DNA of 64,000 bases from Caballeronia sp. TF1N1 (GTDB lineage: Bacteria > Pseudomonadota > Gammaproteobacteria > Burkholderiales > Burkholderiaceae): NCBI RefSeq assembly GCF_022878925.1, contig NZ_CP084626.1, forward strand, positions 496,001-560,000, written 5' to 3'. The notes beneath the pieces are model-generated. The model made no database searches, was not told where the DNA came from, and worked only from the letters and a program-made list of their open reading frames with translations. The position numbers and the translations under genes are program-made. Positions 56,143-64,000 of this stretch are shown one piece after another. Positions within the stretch are counted from its first letter, which is position 1. Each line of letters opens with the position of its first letter.

Positions 56143-56186
56143 ATCCCTATCCATGAGGGGTTCAGCCTCAAACCCGTCTTTGCTTT

Positions 56187-56245
56187 GCAAAGAAAGTAAC
56201 CCCCTCCGCCGGGCAGGCGGCTACTGAACAAAAACGCAAGAGAGC
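56187..56245 (+). repeat. Dispersed palindromic repeat, copy B (partial)
   Basis: Bases 56187-56226 are the reverse complement of 46900-46938 with a single-base indel (five Cs against four Gs). Similarity continues loosely into GAACAAAAACGCAAGAGAGCGG. It lies directly after the truncated tssG, in opposite orientation to copy A. Confidence 0.85.
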
Positions 56246-56300
56246 GGCCCAACTTCTCAACCGCGCCGAATAAAGAATGCAACCCGCTAAGCGGATGGAA

Positions 56301-56380
56301 GCTGCTTTCCTTGGTAACTTTTTTGCAGCCGCAAAGAAAGCTACCCCCGACCGGAGACGGCTACTAAACCAAAACGCAAG
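56301..56380 (+). repeat. Dispersed palindromic repeat, copy C (diverged)
   Basis: This 80-base copy begins GCTGCTTTCCTTGGTAAC, continues through a TTTTTTGCAGCCGCAAAGAAAG hairpin-like centre, and ends GGCTACTAAACCAAAACGCA. It follows the whole length of copy A in opposite orientation but with several substitutions in both arms. Confidence 0.75.
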
Positions 56381-56432
56381 ACAACGACAAAACCCAAACC
56401 CACCGCGCCCGCAAAAGCAGCAAAAAACCTTT

Positions 56433-57215
56433 TCAACCCTTCCTCAACAAACTAACTCCATAAACCAAAGCCGCGAGCATCGTAATCCAGAAACTGGTAG
56501 GCCAATCCGTATAATAGGCAAGCGTCAATCCCACCCAAGCCTGCGCGAGCGCAAAAAGACCAGCCAACACCAACCCCGACGACAACCGCGTCGTCAAATT
56601 CTGCGCAGCGGCAGCCGGCCCGACCATCAACGCAAAAACGAGCAATACTCCGACGATCTGCGTACAAGCCGCCACCGCCAACGCGGTAATCGCAAGAAAC
56701 AACGTCGACACGAGCCGCAGCGAAACCCCTTTCGCCTCCGCCAACTCCGGCTGCAGCGAAGCAAACAACAGCGGCCGCATGATCACCGCCAACGCGCCCA
56801 GACTCACGACCGCAAGCCCCGCCAGCACGATCAACACGCTATGACTCACGCCCAGCACATTGCCGAACAAGAGGGCCGTAGCCTGCGTCGCATAAGCCGT
56901 GAAGAAGTGCAGAAACAACAAACCGAAGCCAAGCGATAGCGACAAAATCACGCCAATCGCCACGTCACGTCCCGCGAGCTTCTCGCCGAGCGCGCCCATG
57001 CCGACGCCCGCCGCAAGCGTGACGCCAATCATCCCCCAAAGCGGCGGCAGGCCGATCAACACGGCGCCCGTTGCGCCCGTGAAGCCGACATGCGACAACG
57101 CGTGACCCGCGAACGTCTGCCCGCGCAGCACCAGAAAATAGCCGACGATCCCCGACAGCACCGCGACGATCCCCGACGCCGCGAATGCGTTGACCATGAA
57201 GTCGTATTCAAACAT
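56433..57215 (-). CDS. znuB: Zinc ABC transporter permease
   Basis: The 260-residue ABC-3 family permease has about eight membrane helices and the family stretches VAVLSGIVGYFLVLRGQTFAGHALSHVGFTGA and LGVSHSVLIVLAGLAVVSLGALAVIMRPLLFASLQPELAEAKG, near the ATPase-contact region. It carries zinc through the inner membrane with ZnuC. Its ATG at 57215 overlaps the znuC stop by eight bases, so translation is coupled. It is the last gene of zur-znuACB. Confidence 0.93.
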   Translation of the reverse strand: MFEYDFMVNAFAASGIVAVLSGIVGYFLVLRGQTFAGHALSHVGFTGATGAVLIGLPPLWGMIGVTLAAGVGMGALGEKLAGRDVAIGVILSLSLGFGLLFLHFFTAYATQATALLFGNVLGVSHSVLIVLAGLAVVSLGALAVIMRPLLFASLQPELAEAKGVSLRLVSTLFLAITALAVAACTQIVGVLLVFALMVGPAAAAQNLTTRLSSGLVLAGLFALAQAWVGLTLAYYTDWPTSFWITMLAALVYGVSLLRKG

Positions 57216-58119
57216 TGTGCGTATGCTTTCCCTTCGTGTCGTGACCGTGCGCATGCGCGTGGCCATGACCGTGATCGTGCTCATGCTCGTGCCCATGAGC
57301 ATGTTCGTCGCCTTCTTCGTGCGCATGATCGAGCTTGTCGATCTCCACATCGCCCGACATCACGAAGATGCGGCCGTTCACGCGCATCACGTCGATCGGC
57401 GAGCCATACAACTTCGACAACACCGGCTTCGAGATGACCTCATCGACCGTGCCGAGCGCCGCGCGTCCATTGCCGAGATAGAGCACGCGGTCGAGCGAGT
57501 TGAGCAGCGGATTGAGTTCATGCGCCGAGAACAACACGGTGATGTTCAATTCGCGCTGCACACGCCGCACGAGTTCGACCACGCTCGTCTGATGCCGCGG
57601 GTCCAGACTGATGAGCGGTTCATCGAGCAAGAGAAGGCGCGGATCGCCGAGCAGACATTGCGCAAGCAGCAAGCGCTGCCGCTCGCCTCCCGACAACTCG
57701 GACAGCGGCCGCCCGGCGAGCTGCACCGCGCCGACGAGATCGAGCACGCGCTCGACATCCGCGCGAATGCGGGCATTGCGATGCGGCACGCCCCAGTGAT
57801 GTCCGTCCGCCGCCATCGCGACGAAATCGCGGCCCAACACTCGCCGGCCCGCAAGGCCGCTGCGAATCTGCGGCATATAGCCAATGGTCGGATTGCCGCG
57901 CACCACCGCCGCGCCGTTCACGCGAATCGTTCCGCCGGCGAGCGGCACGAGGCCGAGCAGCGCGCGCATGAGCGTGGTCTTGCCCGCGCCGTTCGGCCCG
58001 AGCACGCCGATGAATTCGCCCGTGTGGACGGTAAAGCTCGCGTCGTCGAGGATCGTGCGGCCGCCGAGTTCCAGCGTCACGCGATCGACTTCGAGCGCGG
58101 GTCCCGAGTGAACGCTCAT
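57208..58119 (-). CDS. znuC: Zinc ABC transporter ATPase with His-rich C-terminal tail
   Basis: The 303-residue ATPase has Walker A (GPNGAGKTTLM), the ABC signature (LSGGERQRLLLAQ) and Walker B (LLLLDEPLISLD). It powers zinc uptake through ZnuB. The last 45 or so residues form a His/Glu/Asp tail (alternating HAHGHEHEHDHGHG-type sequence) that may buffer zinc. ATG at 58119 overlaps the znuA stop as ATGA and has AAGGATG upstream. Confidence 0.93.
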   Translation of the reverse strand: MSVHSGPALEVDRVTLELGGRTILDDASFTVHTGEFIGVLGPNGAGKTTLMRALLGLVPLAGGTIRVNGAAVVRGNPTIGYMPQIRSGLAGRRVLGRDFVAMAADGHHWGVPHRNARIRADVERVLDLVGAVQLAGRPLSELSGGERQRLLLAQCLLGDPRLLLLDEPLISLDPRHQTSVVELVRRVQRELNITVLFSAHELNPLLNSLDRVLYLGNGRAALGTVDEVISKPVLSKLYGSPIDVMRVNGRIFVMSGDVEIDKLDHAHEEGDEHAHGHEHEHDHGHGHAHAHGHDTKGKHTHNV

Positions 58120-58997
58120 CTTTGCCATCCTTGCAAGGCGCCCGATAACGAATCGAGCTGACTCAGCATCCATTGCTGATAGGTCTTGTTGGCAGGCAAC
58201 GTCTCCGTCACGCTGACGCTAGGCAAATGCGCGTCCTTCGCCACGTTGAGCAGGCGTTTCGTGAGCGCGCCCGTCGCCTGGCTGTTGTAGATGAGCACGT
58301 GCACGCGCCGCTCGCTCAGGTCCTTTTCGAAAGCAGCGATATCGGCGGGACTCGGCTCGGTCTCGTTCATCTCGGCCATCTGGAAGCGCTGATTGCGCAT
58401 CTCGAAGCCGATGGCATCGGCCATATAGCCGAACACCGGCTCGGTGGCCGTCACCGGCACGCCTTTGAAGTGTGCGCGCAATTGCGCGACGCTGGCATCG
58501 ATCGGCTTGAGCGAATTCAGGAAGGTCGCGAGGCGCGCGTCGTAATCGCTCTTGTGGGACGGGTCCGCGCTTACGAGATACTGGCTCACCGCTTTAGCGA
58601 CGGCGGGCATGGTCGCCGGGTCGTACCAGAGATGCGGATTGTCGCCGGACTTCTTGCCGACAAGTTGCGCCGCGACGATTATCGTGCGCGTGTCGTTCTT
58701 TCTCGATGCCGCGAGCAGTTTGTCCATCCATGGATCGTAGTCCGCGCCGTTGTAGACGACCAGCGCCGCGTGCTGAAGCGCACGCGCGGTCTTCGGGCTG
58801 GCTTCGAAGAGATGCGGATCTTCATCCGGATTGCTGAGGATGCTCGTCACCTGCACGTGATCGCCGCCGAGCTGGCGGATCACATCGCCATAGAAGTTTT
58901 CAGCCGCCACGACGGGCACGCGCGTGGCTTGCGCGAAAGCTCCCTGGCAAAAGCCGAATGCGGCGACGAGGCAGGTGAGGACATGCGCGAGTTTCAT
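58116..58997 (-). CDS. znuA: Zinc ABC transporter substrate-binding protein
   Basis: The 293-residue cluster A-I binding protein has a signal peptide (about 1-23, ending GAFAQA). It contains the motifs VAAENFYGDVIRQLGGDHVQV, NPDEDPHLFEASPKTARAL with a metal His, DNPHLWYDPATM with the second His, and VTATEPVFGYMADAIGFE where the family usually places the third ligand. There is no His-rich loop in this protein; the His-rich stretch is on ZnuC instead. ATG at 58997 follows AAGGA. It lies 77 bases after zur on the same strand. Confidence 0.9.
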   Translation of the reverse strand: MKLAHVLTCLVAAFGFCQGAFAQATRVPVVAAENFYGDVIRQLGGDHVQVTSILSNPDEDPHLFEASPKTARALQHAALVVYNGADYDPWMDKLLAASRKNDTRTIIVAAQLVGKKSGDNPHLWYDPATMPAVAKAVSQYLVSADPSHKSDYDARLATFLNSLKPIDASVAQLRAHFKGVPVTATEPVFGYMADAIGFEMRNQRFQMAEMNETEPSPADIAAFEKDLSERRVHVLIYNSQATGALTKRLLNVAKDAHLPSVSVTETLPANKTYQQWMLSQLDSLSGALQGWQR

Positions 58998-59073
58998 CGG
59001 GTTCCTTGAGTCGTTGAAGGGCGTGCCGGCGCGGTGCGGCAGGGGCATGGTTCGTGGCTCGAACGACGTGCGC

Positions 59074-59532
59074 TCAGGCGTGGCGGTGCTTCTTCTGGCA
59101 ATCGCTGCACAGTCCGCTCAATTCGACGACCTGATGCCGTACTTCGAAGCCATGCGCGGGCGGCGTGGCCGAAAGCGACGAAGCCAGATCGCGGCCCTGT
59201 ATTTCGAGCGTGTTGCCGCAGTCGTCGCAGATAAGGAACTGGCTTTCGTGCGGCTTGCCGGCATCGCAGCAGGCGACGAACGCGTTCTTCGATTCGATGC
59301 GATGCACGAAGCCGTTCTCGACCAGGAAGTCGAGCGCGCGATAAACAGTGGTGGGCGGCACGCGCGCGCCGCGCTTCGGCTCCATCGCGTCGATGAGGTC
59401 GTAGGCGCCGATCGGCTTATGCGCCTTCAGCACGAGTTCGTACACGTGCCGGCGCAAGGGTGTGAGCGCGACGCCGCGCTCGATGGCCAGCGCTTCCGCG
59501 CGAGCAAGCATGGTTTCGACGGATGCGGTCAT
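59074..59532 (-). CDS. zur: Zinc uptake regulator (Fur family)
   Basis: The 152-residue Fur-family repressor has the winged helix with TTVYRALDFLVENGFVHRIESKNAFVACC and the C-terminal metal-binding domain with HESQFLICDDCGN and the CSDCQKKH cysteine pair that holds structural zinc. Position at the head of znuACB identifies it as Zur rather than Fur. The frame is open far upstream; I chose ATG at 59532, with ATG at 59562 (10 residues longer) as an alternative. Confidence 0.9.
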   Translation of the reverse strand: MTASVETMLARAEALAIERGVALTPLRRHVYELVLKAHKPIGAYDLIDAMEPKRGARVPPTTVYRALDFLVENGFVHRIESKNAFVACCDAGKPHESQFLICDDCGNTLEIQGRDLASSLSATPPAHGFEVRHQVVELSGLCSDCQKKHRHA

Positions 59533-59605
59533 GTTGAGGCTCGGTGTCCGGGTTTGATGCATGACACGGCGTTCATGTCGAATGCCGCATCGGAGAATTC
59601 CGAGA

Positions 59606-59620
59606 TGATATAACGTATCA
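59606..59620. promoter_or_regulatory. Candidate Zur operator
   Basis: TGATA and TATCA arms with five bases between (TGATATAACGTATCA) form an inverted repeat about 75 bases upstream of the zur ATG. Its TATAAC core resembles Zur/Fur-family boxes. It would let Zur control zur-znuACB. Confidence 0.5.
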
Positions 59621-59827
59621 GCGTCGAATGCATCCTTCGGAAGGACCGCTCCTTGAAGCAAGCCAGCGGCGGGCCTTCCGCCGTGGACGCAATTGCGCGT
59701 CGCACCATCGAAACTGGTTTTCCCGCCTTGACACTTCTCTACACAACGCCGATCATTCGACCACACAAAGAGCAATTGATCGAAGCCAGAGCGTTCGCTC
59801 ACTTCGAACCAAACAAAAATCTCGGAG

Positions 59828-60241
59828 ATGTCGGTGAGATTGAGCGACAAGGTGGCGATCATCACGGTTGCCACGAGTGGTATTGGCGAAGCGGTGGCGC
59901 GGTCTTTTCTTGAAGAAGGCGCGAAGCTCGTGGTCGAAGACGAGAGCGAACTCCGTCGGCGCTCCGAAGACGCTGGCGAACGCGTGCATGTGTTCGAGCG
60001 CATCGTCGCCAAAACCGTCGAGCGTTCAGGCGGTATTGACATTCCCTTCAGTCACGCGGCGCTCATCGACATGCACCCAATCCTCGGCAAATCGCGGGAT
60101 ATCCACGGCCATGTCTTCGCGGTCAACGACATCATGGCCCGCAAGCTCAGCGTCGAAAAGCGGCAAGCGGACGAGTTGACGGCCCTTGCAGCGCGAGGCG
60201 CACCGTCTATAGTGAAACGGCACGATGAGCACGCAAGGTAG
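59828..60241 (+). pseudogene. Short-chain dehydrogenase remnant
   Basis: The first 40 residues read LSDKVAIITVATSGIGEAVARSFLEEGAKLVV, a short-chain dehydrogenase NAD-binding fold. The normally invariant first Gly of TGxxxGIG is Val. Later pieces (GGIDIPFSHAALIDMHPILGKSRDI, then VFAVNDIMARKL) match further SDR elements but are brought too close together. The catalytic Ser-Tyr-Lys region is absent. At 137 residues it is about half the family length. It is a decayed gene. Confidence 0.7.
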
Positions 60242-60471
60242 GGCGCAAGACCAAAGAAGGCAGCGAAAGGTAAGAGGCGATACCGCAGCGAAGATTCAAA
60301 AGGAAACCCGAAGCAAAACCGGAATCCACGCGATATCCATCGCGCATCCCTGAGGCAGCAGGCAGCGGCACACCGGCGCTTGCGAGACAGGCACCGACGG
60401 CATCGAAGACATCGCCGCACGGCCTGTTTCCCGCATGGCGCCCATGCCAACAAAAAAGGAGACGCACCACA
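60242..60471. other. Upstream region of the polyol transporter operon
   Basis: A 230-base interval without a gene. AAAAAGGAG at about 60454 is the ribosome site for the binding-protein gene. No clear promoter hexamers or operator stand out. Confidence 0.4.
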
Positions 60472-61833
60472 ATGAAACGCATCCACACTATCGTTCGGAC
60501 AGAGCCGCGTGCACAGCTTGCCGTGACCGGCGTCGTCGCATCGCTCATCGCGGCAAGCGCGGCCTTCGTGCCGCCTGCGCAAGCAGCGACCACCATCACG
60601 GTGGCCACGCTCAACAACCCGGACATGATCGAGCTGAAGAAGCTCTCGCCCGCGTTCGAGAAGGCCAATCCGGACATCCAGCTGAAGTGGGTGATTCTCG
60701 AGGAAAACGTGCTGCGTCAGCGCGCCACCACCGACATCACGACCAACAGCGGCCAGTTCGACGTGCTCACCATCGGCACGTACGAAGCGCCGCAGTGGGG
60801 CAAGCGTGGCTGGCTCACGCCGATGGCCAATCTGCCCGCGAACTACGATCTCGACGACGTGGTGAAAACCGCCCGCGACGGTCTCTCGTACAACGGCCAG
60901 CTCTATGCGCTGCCGTTCTACGTCGAAAGCTCGATGACCTATTACCGTAAGGATCTGTTCGACGCGGCCGGCCTCAAGATGCCCGATCAGCCGACCTACG
61001 ATCAGATCAAGCAATTCGCCGACAAGCTGACCGACAAGGCCAAGGGCCAATACGGCATCTGCCTGCGCGGCAAGGCAGGCTGGGGCGAGAACATGGCTTT
61101 CGTTTCGACGGTGGTGAACACCTTCGGCGGCCGCTGGTTCGACGAACAATGGAAGGCGCAGCTCGATTCGCCCGAATGGCACAAGGCCGTGTCGTTCTAT
61201 GCGGACTTGCTCAAGGCCGACGGCCCTCCGGGAGCAAGCTCCAACGGCTTCAACGAAAACCTCACGCTGATGTCCTCGGGCAAGTGCGCAATGTGGATCG
61301 ACGCGACGGTTGCCGCCGGCATGCTCTACAACAAGGCGCAGTCGCAGGTCTCGGACAAGATCGGCTTTGCCGCCGCGCCGATCGCCGTGACGCCGAAGGG
61401 CTCGCACTGGCTGTGGTCGTGGTCGCTCGCGATCCCGAAGACGTCGAAGCAGCAGGACGCCGCGAAGAAGTTCGCCGCGTGGGCCACGTCGAAGGAATAT
61501 ATCGAAATGGTCGGCAAGGACGAGGGCTGGGCCTCGGTGCCGCCGGGCACGCGCAAGTCCACCTACGCGCGCCCCGAGTACAAACAGGCCGCGCCGTTCG
61601 GCGACTTCGTGCTGGCGGCGATCGAAAGCGCCAATCCGAACGATGCGTCGCTCAAGAAGGTGCCGTATAGCGGCATCCAGTTCGTGGGCATCCCCGAGTT
61701 CCAGTCGTTCGGCACGGTGGTCGGTCAGTCCATCGCCGGCGTCGTCGCGAATCAGGGCAGCGTCGATAGCGCGCTCAAGGCCGCCAACGCGGCAGCCGAT
61801 CGCGCAGTGAAACAGGCGGGCTATCAGAAGTAA
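60472..61833 (+). CDS. Polyol/sugar ABC transporter substrate-binding protein
   Basis: The 453-residue family 1 solute-binding protein has a signal peptide ending near AQAA (about residue 39). The mature start is TTITVATLNNPDMIELKKLSPAFEKANPDI, with FDVLTIGTYEAPQWGKRGWL and LYALPFYVESSMTYYRKDLFDAAGLKMP later. These features match the sorbitol/mannitol (SmoE/MtlE) binding proteins. The two permeases downstream and the HAD gene support a polyol uptake operon. The exact polyol cannot be told from sequence. Confidence 0.88.
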   Translation: MKRIHTIVRTEPRAQLAVTGVVASLIAASAAFVPPAQAATTITVATLNNPDMIELKKLSPAFEKANPDIQLKWVILEENVLRQRATTDITTNSGQFDVLTIGTYEAPQWGKRGWLTPMANLPANYDLDDVVKTARDGLSYNGQLYALPFYVESSMTYYRKDLFDAAGLKMPDQPTYDQIKQFADKLTDKAKGQYGICLRGKAGWGENMAFVSTVVNTFGGRWFDEQWKAQLDSPEWHKAVSFYADLLKADGPPGASSNGFNENLTLMSSGKCAMWIDATVAAGMLYNKAQSQVSDKIGFAAAPIAVTPKGSHWLWSWSLAIPKTSKQQDAAKKFAAWATSKEYIEMVGKDEGWASVPPGTRKSTYARPEYKQAAPFGDFVLAAIESANPNDASLKKVPYSGIQFVGIPEFQSFGTVVGQSIAGVVANQGSVDSALKAANAAADRAVKQAGYQK

Positions 61834-61907
61834 GTCACGTAGTTCGCAGGCCGCGCGTCTTCGCCCTCCGAAGATGCGCGGCCGGTCAATCATCGAGAGG
61901 TGTCACG

Positions 61908-62843
61908 ATGAGTCAACTGAATCCCCCTATCTCCGACCACTACCAGGAGTCCGCGGCCGAGCGCGACAAGAAGCGCGCGAAGTCGGTGCGCTGGCTGATC
62001 ACGCCCTCGACCGGTCTCCTGTTCTTGTGGATGGCGATCCCGCTCGCGATGACGATCTGGTTTTCGTTCTCGCGCTACAACTTGCTCAATCCCGATGTAA
62101 AGGGTTTCGCGGGCTTCGATAACTACGAGTTCCTCGCCACCGACCCGGCGTTCGGCCCGTCCATTGGCCATACGCTGACCCTGATCGGCTCGACGCTCGG
62201 CATCACGGTGATAGGCGGCGTGCTGCTCGCCGTGCTGTTCGACCGCAAGTTCATCGGGCAGGGCATTGCGCGGCTTCTGGTGATTGCGCCGTTCTTCGTC
62301 ATGCCGACGGTGTCCGCGCTGATCTGGAAGAACATGATCCTGCACCCGGTGTATGGCCTGGTGGCCTCGCTGATGCGTTCCATGGGCATGCAGCCGATCG
62401 ACTGGTTCGCAGACTATCCGCTCTTCGCGGTCATCATGATCGTGTCGTGGCAATGGCTGCCGTTCGCGTTCCTGATTCTCTTCACGGCGATCCAGTCGCT
62501 CGATCAGGAGCAGAAGGAAGCGGCGCGCATCGACGGCGCGGGTCCGTTCGCCATGTTCTTCTTCATCACGCTGCCGCACTTGCGTCGCGCAATCGCCGTC
62601 GTCGTGATGATGGAAACCATCTTCCTGCTGTCGATCTTCGCTGAAATCTATACGACCACCGGCGGCGGTCCGGGCACCGCGACCACCAACCTGTCGTATC
62701 TCATCTATGCGCTCGGCCTGCAGCAGTTCGATGTCGGTCTCGCATCGGCGGGCGGCATCCTCGCGGTGATCCTCGCGAACGTGGTTGCGTTCTTCCTCGT
62801 GAGAATGCTCGCGAAGAACCTCAAAGGGGAGTACGAGTCATGA
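61908..62843 (+). CDS. Polyol/sugar ABC transporter permease (MalF type, SmoF/MtlF-like)
   Basis: The 311-residue permease has six membrane helices after a cytoplasmic N-terminus and the EAA loop EAARIDGAGPFAMFFFITLPHLRRA, which docks on the ATPase. It pairs with the next permease. GAGAGGTGTCACG precedes the ATG, and it overlaps the following gene by four bases (ATGA). Confidence 0.92.
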   Translation: MSQLNPPISDHYQESAAERDKKRAKSVRWLITPSTGLLFLWMAIPLAMTIWFSFSRYNLLNPDVKGFAGFDNYEFLATDPAFGPSIGHTLTLIGSTLGITVIGGVLLAVLFDRKFIGQGIARLLVIAPFFVMPTVSALIWKNMILHPVYGLVASLMRSMGMQPIDWFADYPLFAVIMIVSWQWLPFAFLILFTAIQSLDQEQKEAARIDGAGPFAMFFFITLPHLRRAIAVVVMMETIFLLSIFAEIYTTTGGGPGTATTNLSYLIYALGLQQFDVGLASAGGILAVILANVVAFFLVRMLAKNLKGEYES

Positions 62844-63691
62844 GCACTCAACCGGTTTCCACCAGGCCGCCCGTGCCCGTGTTCGAACATGTGAAGCGCA
62901 TCGTGCCCGGCATCGTGGCGTGGATCGTTTCGATCCTGTTGTTTTTCCCAATCTTCTGGATGACGATCACCGCGTTCAAGACCGAGCAGCAGGCATACTC
63001 GTCGTCGCTTTTCTTCACGCCGACGCTCGACAGCTTCCGCGAGGTCTTTGCGCGCAGCAACTACTGGGGCTTCGCGCTCAACTCGGTGCTGATCTCGCTG
63101 GGCGTCACGGTGATCTGCCTGTTGCTCGCCGTGCCCTGCGCCTACGCGATGGCCTTCTTCCCCACGAAGAAGACGCAGAAAGTGCTGCTGTGGATGCTCT
63201 CCACGAAGATGATGCCGTCGGTCGGCGTGCTGGTGCCGATCTATCTGTTGTGGAAGAACACGGGCCTGCTCGATACGGTGTCGGGTCTCATCATCGTGTA
63301 CACGCTGATCAATTTGCCGATTGCCGTGTGGATGGCGTTCACTTACTTCAACGAAGTGCCGCGCGACATTCTCGAAGCGGGACGCATAGACGGCGCGACG
63401 ACGTGGCAGGAGATCGTCTATCTGCTCATGCCGATGTCGCTGCCGGGACTGGCATCGACCGGTCTCCTGCTCGTGATCCTCTCTTGGAACGAGGCGTTCT
63501 GGAGCATCAACCTGTCGAGCTCGAATGCGGCGCCGCTTACCGTGTTCATCGCGTCGTATTCGAGTCCAGAAGGCTTGTTCTGGGCCAAGCTTTCGGCGGC
63601 GTCGCTGCTTGCCGTCGCGCCGATTCTCATCGTCGGCTGGCTCTCGCAGAAGCAACTGGTGCGCGGCCTGACCTTCGGCGCGGTGAAGTGA
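62840..63691 (+). CDS. Polyol/sugar ABC transporter permease (MalG type, SmoG/MtlG-like)
   Basis: The 283-residue permease has six membrane helices and the EAA loop EAGRIDGATTWQEIVYLLMPMSLPG. With the upstream permease it forms the membrane channel; the ATPase gene presumably lies beyond the window. Translational coupling to the upstream gene is clear from the ATGA overlap. A HAD-family gene follows 10 bases later. Confidence 0.92.
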   Translation: MSTQPVSTRPPVPVFEHVKRIVPGIVAWIVSILLFFPIFWMTITAFKTEQQAYSSSLFFTPTLDSFREVFARSNYWGFALNSVLISLGVTVICLLLAVPCAYAMAFFPTKKTQKVLLWMLSTKMMPSVGVLVPIYLLWKNTGLLDTVSGLIIVYTLINLPIAVWMAFTYFNEVPRDILEAGRIDGATTWQEIVYLLMPMSLPGLASTGLLLVILSWNEAFWSINLSSSNAAPLTVFIASYSSPEGLFWAKLSAASLLAVAPILIVGWLSQKQLVRGLTFGAVK

Positions 63692-63701
63692 GGCGTACCC
63701 A

Positions 63702-64000
63702 GTGAACCTGACACCTTCCAGAGAAGCCGCGCTCGCAGATCGACTGATGATCTGCGACTGCGACGGCGTGCTCATCGACAGCGAAGCCGTGGCGGCGCGC
63801 ATGCTCGTCACGGAATTGCAGACGCTGTGGCCAGGCGTCGATATCGAACCCGTGGTGATGCCGCTGCTCGGCTTGCGCATCGAAGCCGTGCTCGCGAGCG
63901 CGGCGGACACCGTGAACCGCACGCTCACGCAGGATCAGATCATGTCGATCCGCCGCGCGGTCGAAGCGGCGGCGGTAGAAGCGCCGCCGGTCGCGGGCAT
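63702..64000 (+). CDS. HAD-family phosphatase (partial, runs off the window)
   Basis: From a GTG at 63702 with GAGGCG upstream, the frame reads LMICDCDGVLIDSEAVAARMLV, the HAD superfamily motif I (DxD with the DGVLIDSE signature of subfamily IA). It stays open to the window edge. It is 10 bases after the permease gene and so belongs to the polyol operon, probably acting on a sugar or polyol phosphate. Only about 99 residues are visible. Confidence 0.87.
   Translation, partial: MNLTPSREAALADRLMICDCDGVLIDSEAVAARMLVTELQTLWPGVDIEPVVMPLLGLRIEAVLASAADTVNRTLTQDQIMSIRRAVEAAAVEAPPVAG

Noticed and set aside
59653..59913. Open frame of 86 codons upstream of the dehydrogenase remnant
   Set aside because: It is out of frame with the remnant, has no recognisable residues and lies in the zur promoter region.

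Overview
The window is a GC-rich chromosomal stretch from a betaproteobacterium of the Burkholderia group (Burkholderia, Paraburkholderia or Caballeronia-like). The evidence is the gene order sucCD, waaF-ilvE-pgk-pyk-purCEK, a PglL glycosyltransferase next to a pilin, an AcrAB/BpeAB-type RND operon with a divergent TetR gene, and zur-znuACB. Most of it is ordinary core genome. No rRNA, tRNA or CRISPR array was seen.

Layout. 0-13.6 kb: end of sucC, sucD, a TerC-family protein, a type IV pilin-like protein with its PglL-type O-oligosaccharyltransferase, moaC, a very large M48 protease full of tandem repeats, a YheT-type hydrolase pair, a SnoaL-like protein, waaF, a CHCC zinc-finger protein and ilvE. 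14.2-21.3 kb: pgk, pyk, purC, purE, purK and sua5. The fba gene I would expect between pyk and purC is absent. 21.4-31.5 kb: a GDSL lipoprotein, dacB (PBP4), an OmpR-type two-component system, a trimeric autotransporter adhesin in an AT-richer patch, a DegP/MucD protease and a small exported protein. 31.7-40.1 kb: a DUF427 protein, a CoxG-like protein, a TetR repressor and a three-gene RND efflux operon. 40.3-46.8 kb: a purine permease, xylulokinase, an AGE-family epimerase and the glutathione-dependent formaldehyde pathway (adhC-fghA).

46.9-56.4 kb is the accessory region: a decayed type VI secretion (T6SS) remnant. It holds an IS3-type transposase scrap, a vgrG fused in frame to tssM, a tssM whose inner 511 bp are precisely inverted, a tssF hit near its 3' end by a complete IS256-family element with an 8-bp target duplication, and a tssG cut short. 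Copies of a palindromic dispersed repeat lie on both sides, in opposite orientation. The sheath, tube, baseplate-assembly and ATPase genes are missing, so it cannot be a working secretion system by itself.

56.4-64 kb: the zinc uptake operon zur-znuA-znuC-znuB with a candidate Zur operator, a broken short-chain dehydrogenase gene, and a polyol-type ABC transporter (binding protein and two permeases) followed by a HAD phosphatase gene that runs off the window.

Regulatory signals worth noting are PmrA/QseB-type direct-repeat boxes in front of both the two-component operon and the DegP gene, an operator very close to the Escherichia coli AcrR operator in front of the efflux operon, and several clear rho-independent terminators. 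Two of these terminators lie unusually close to the start codon of the next gene.
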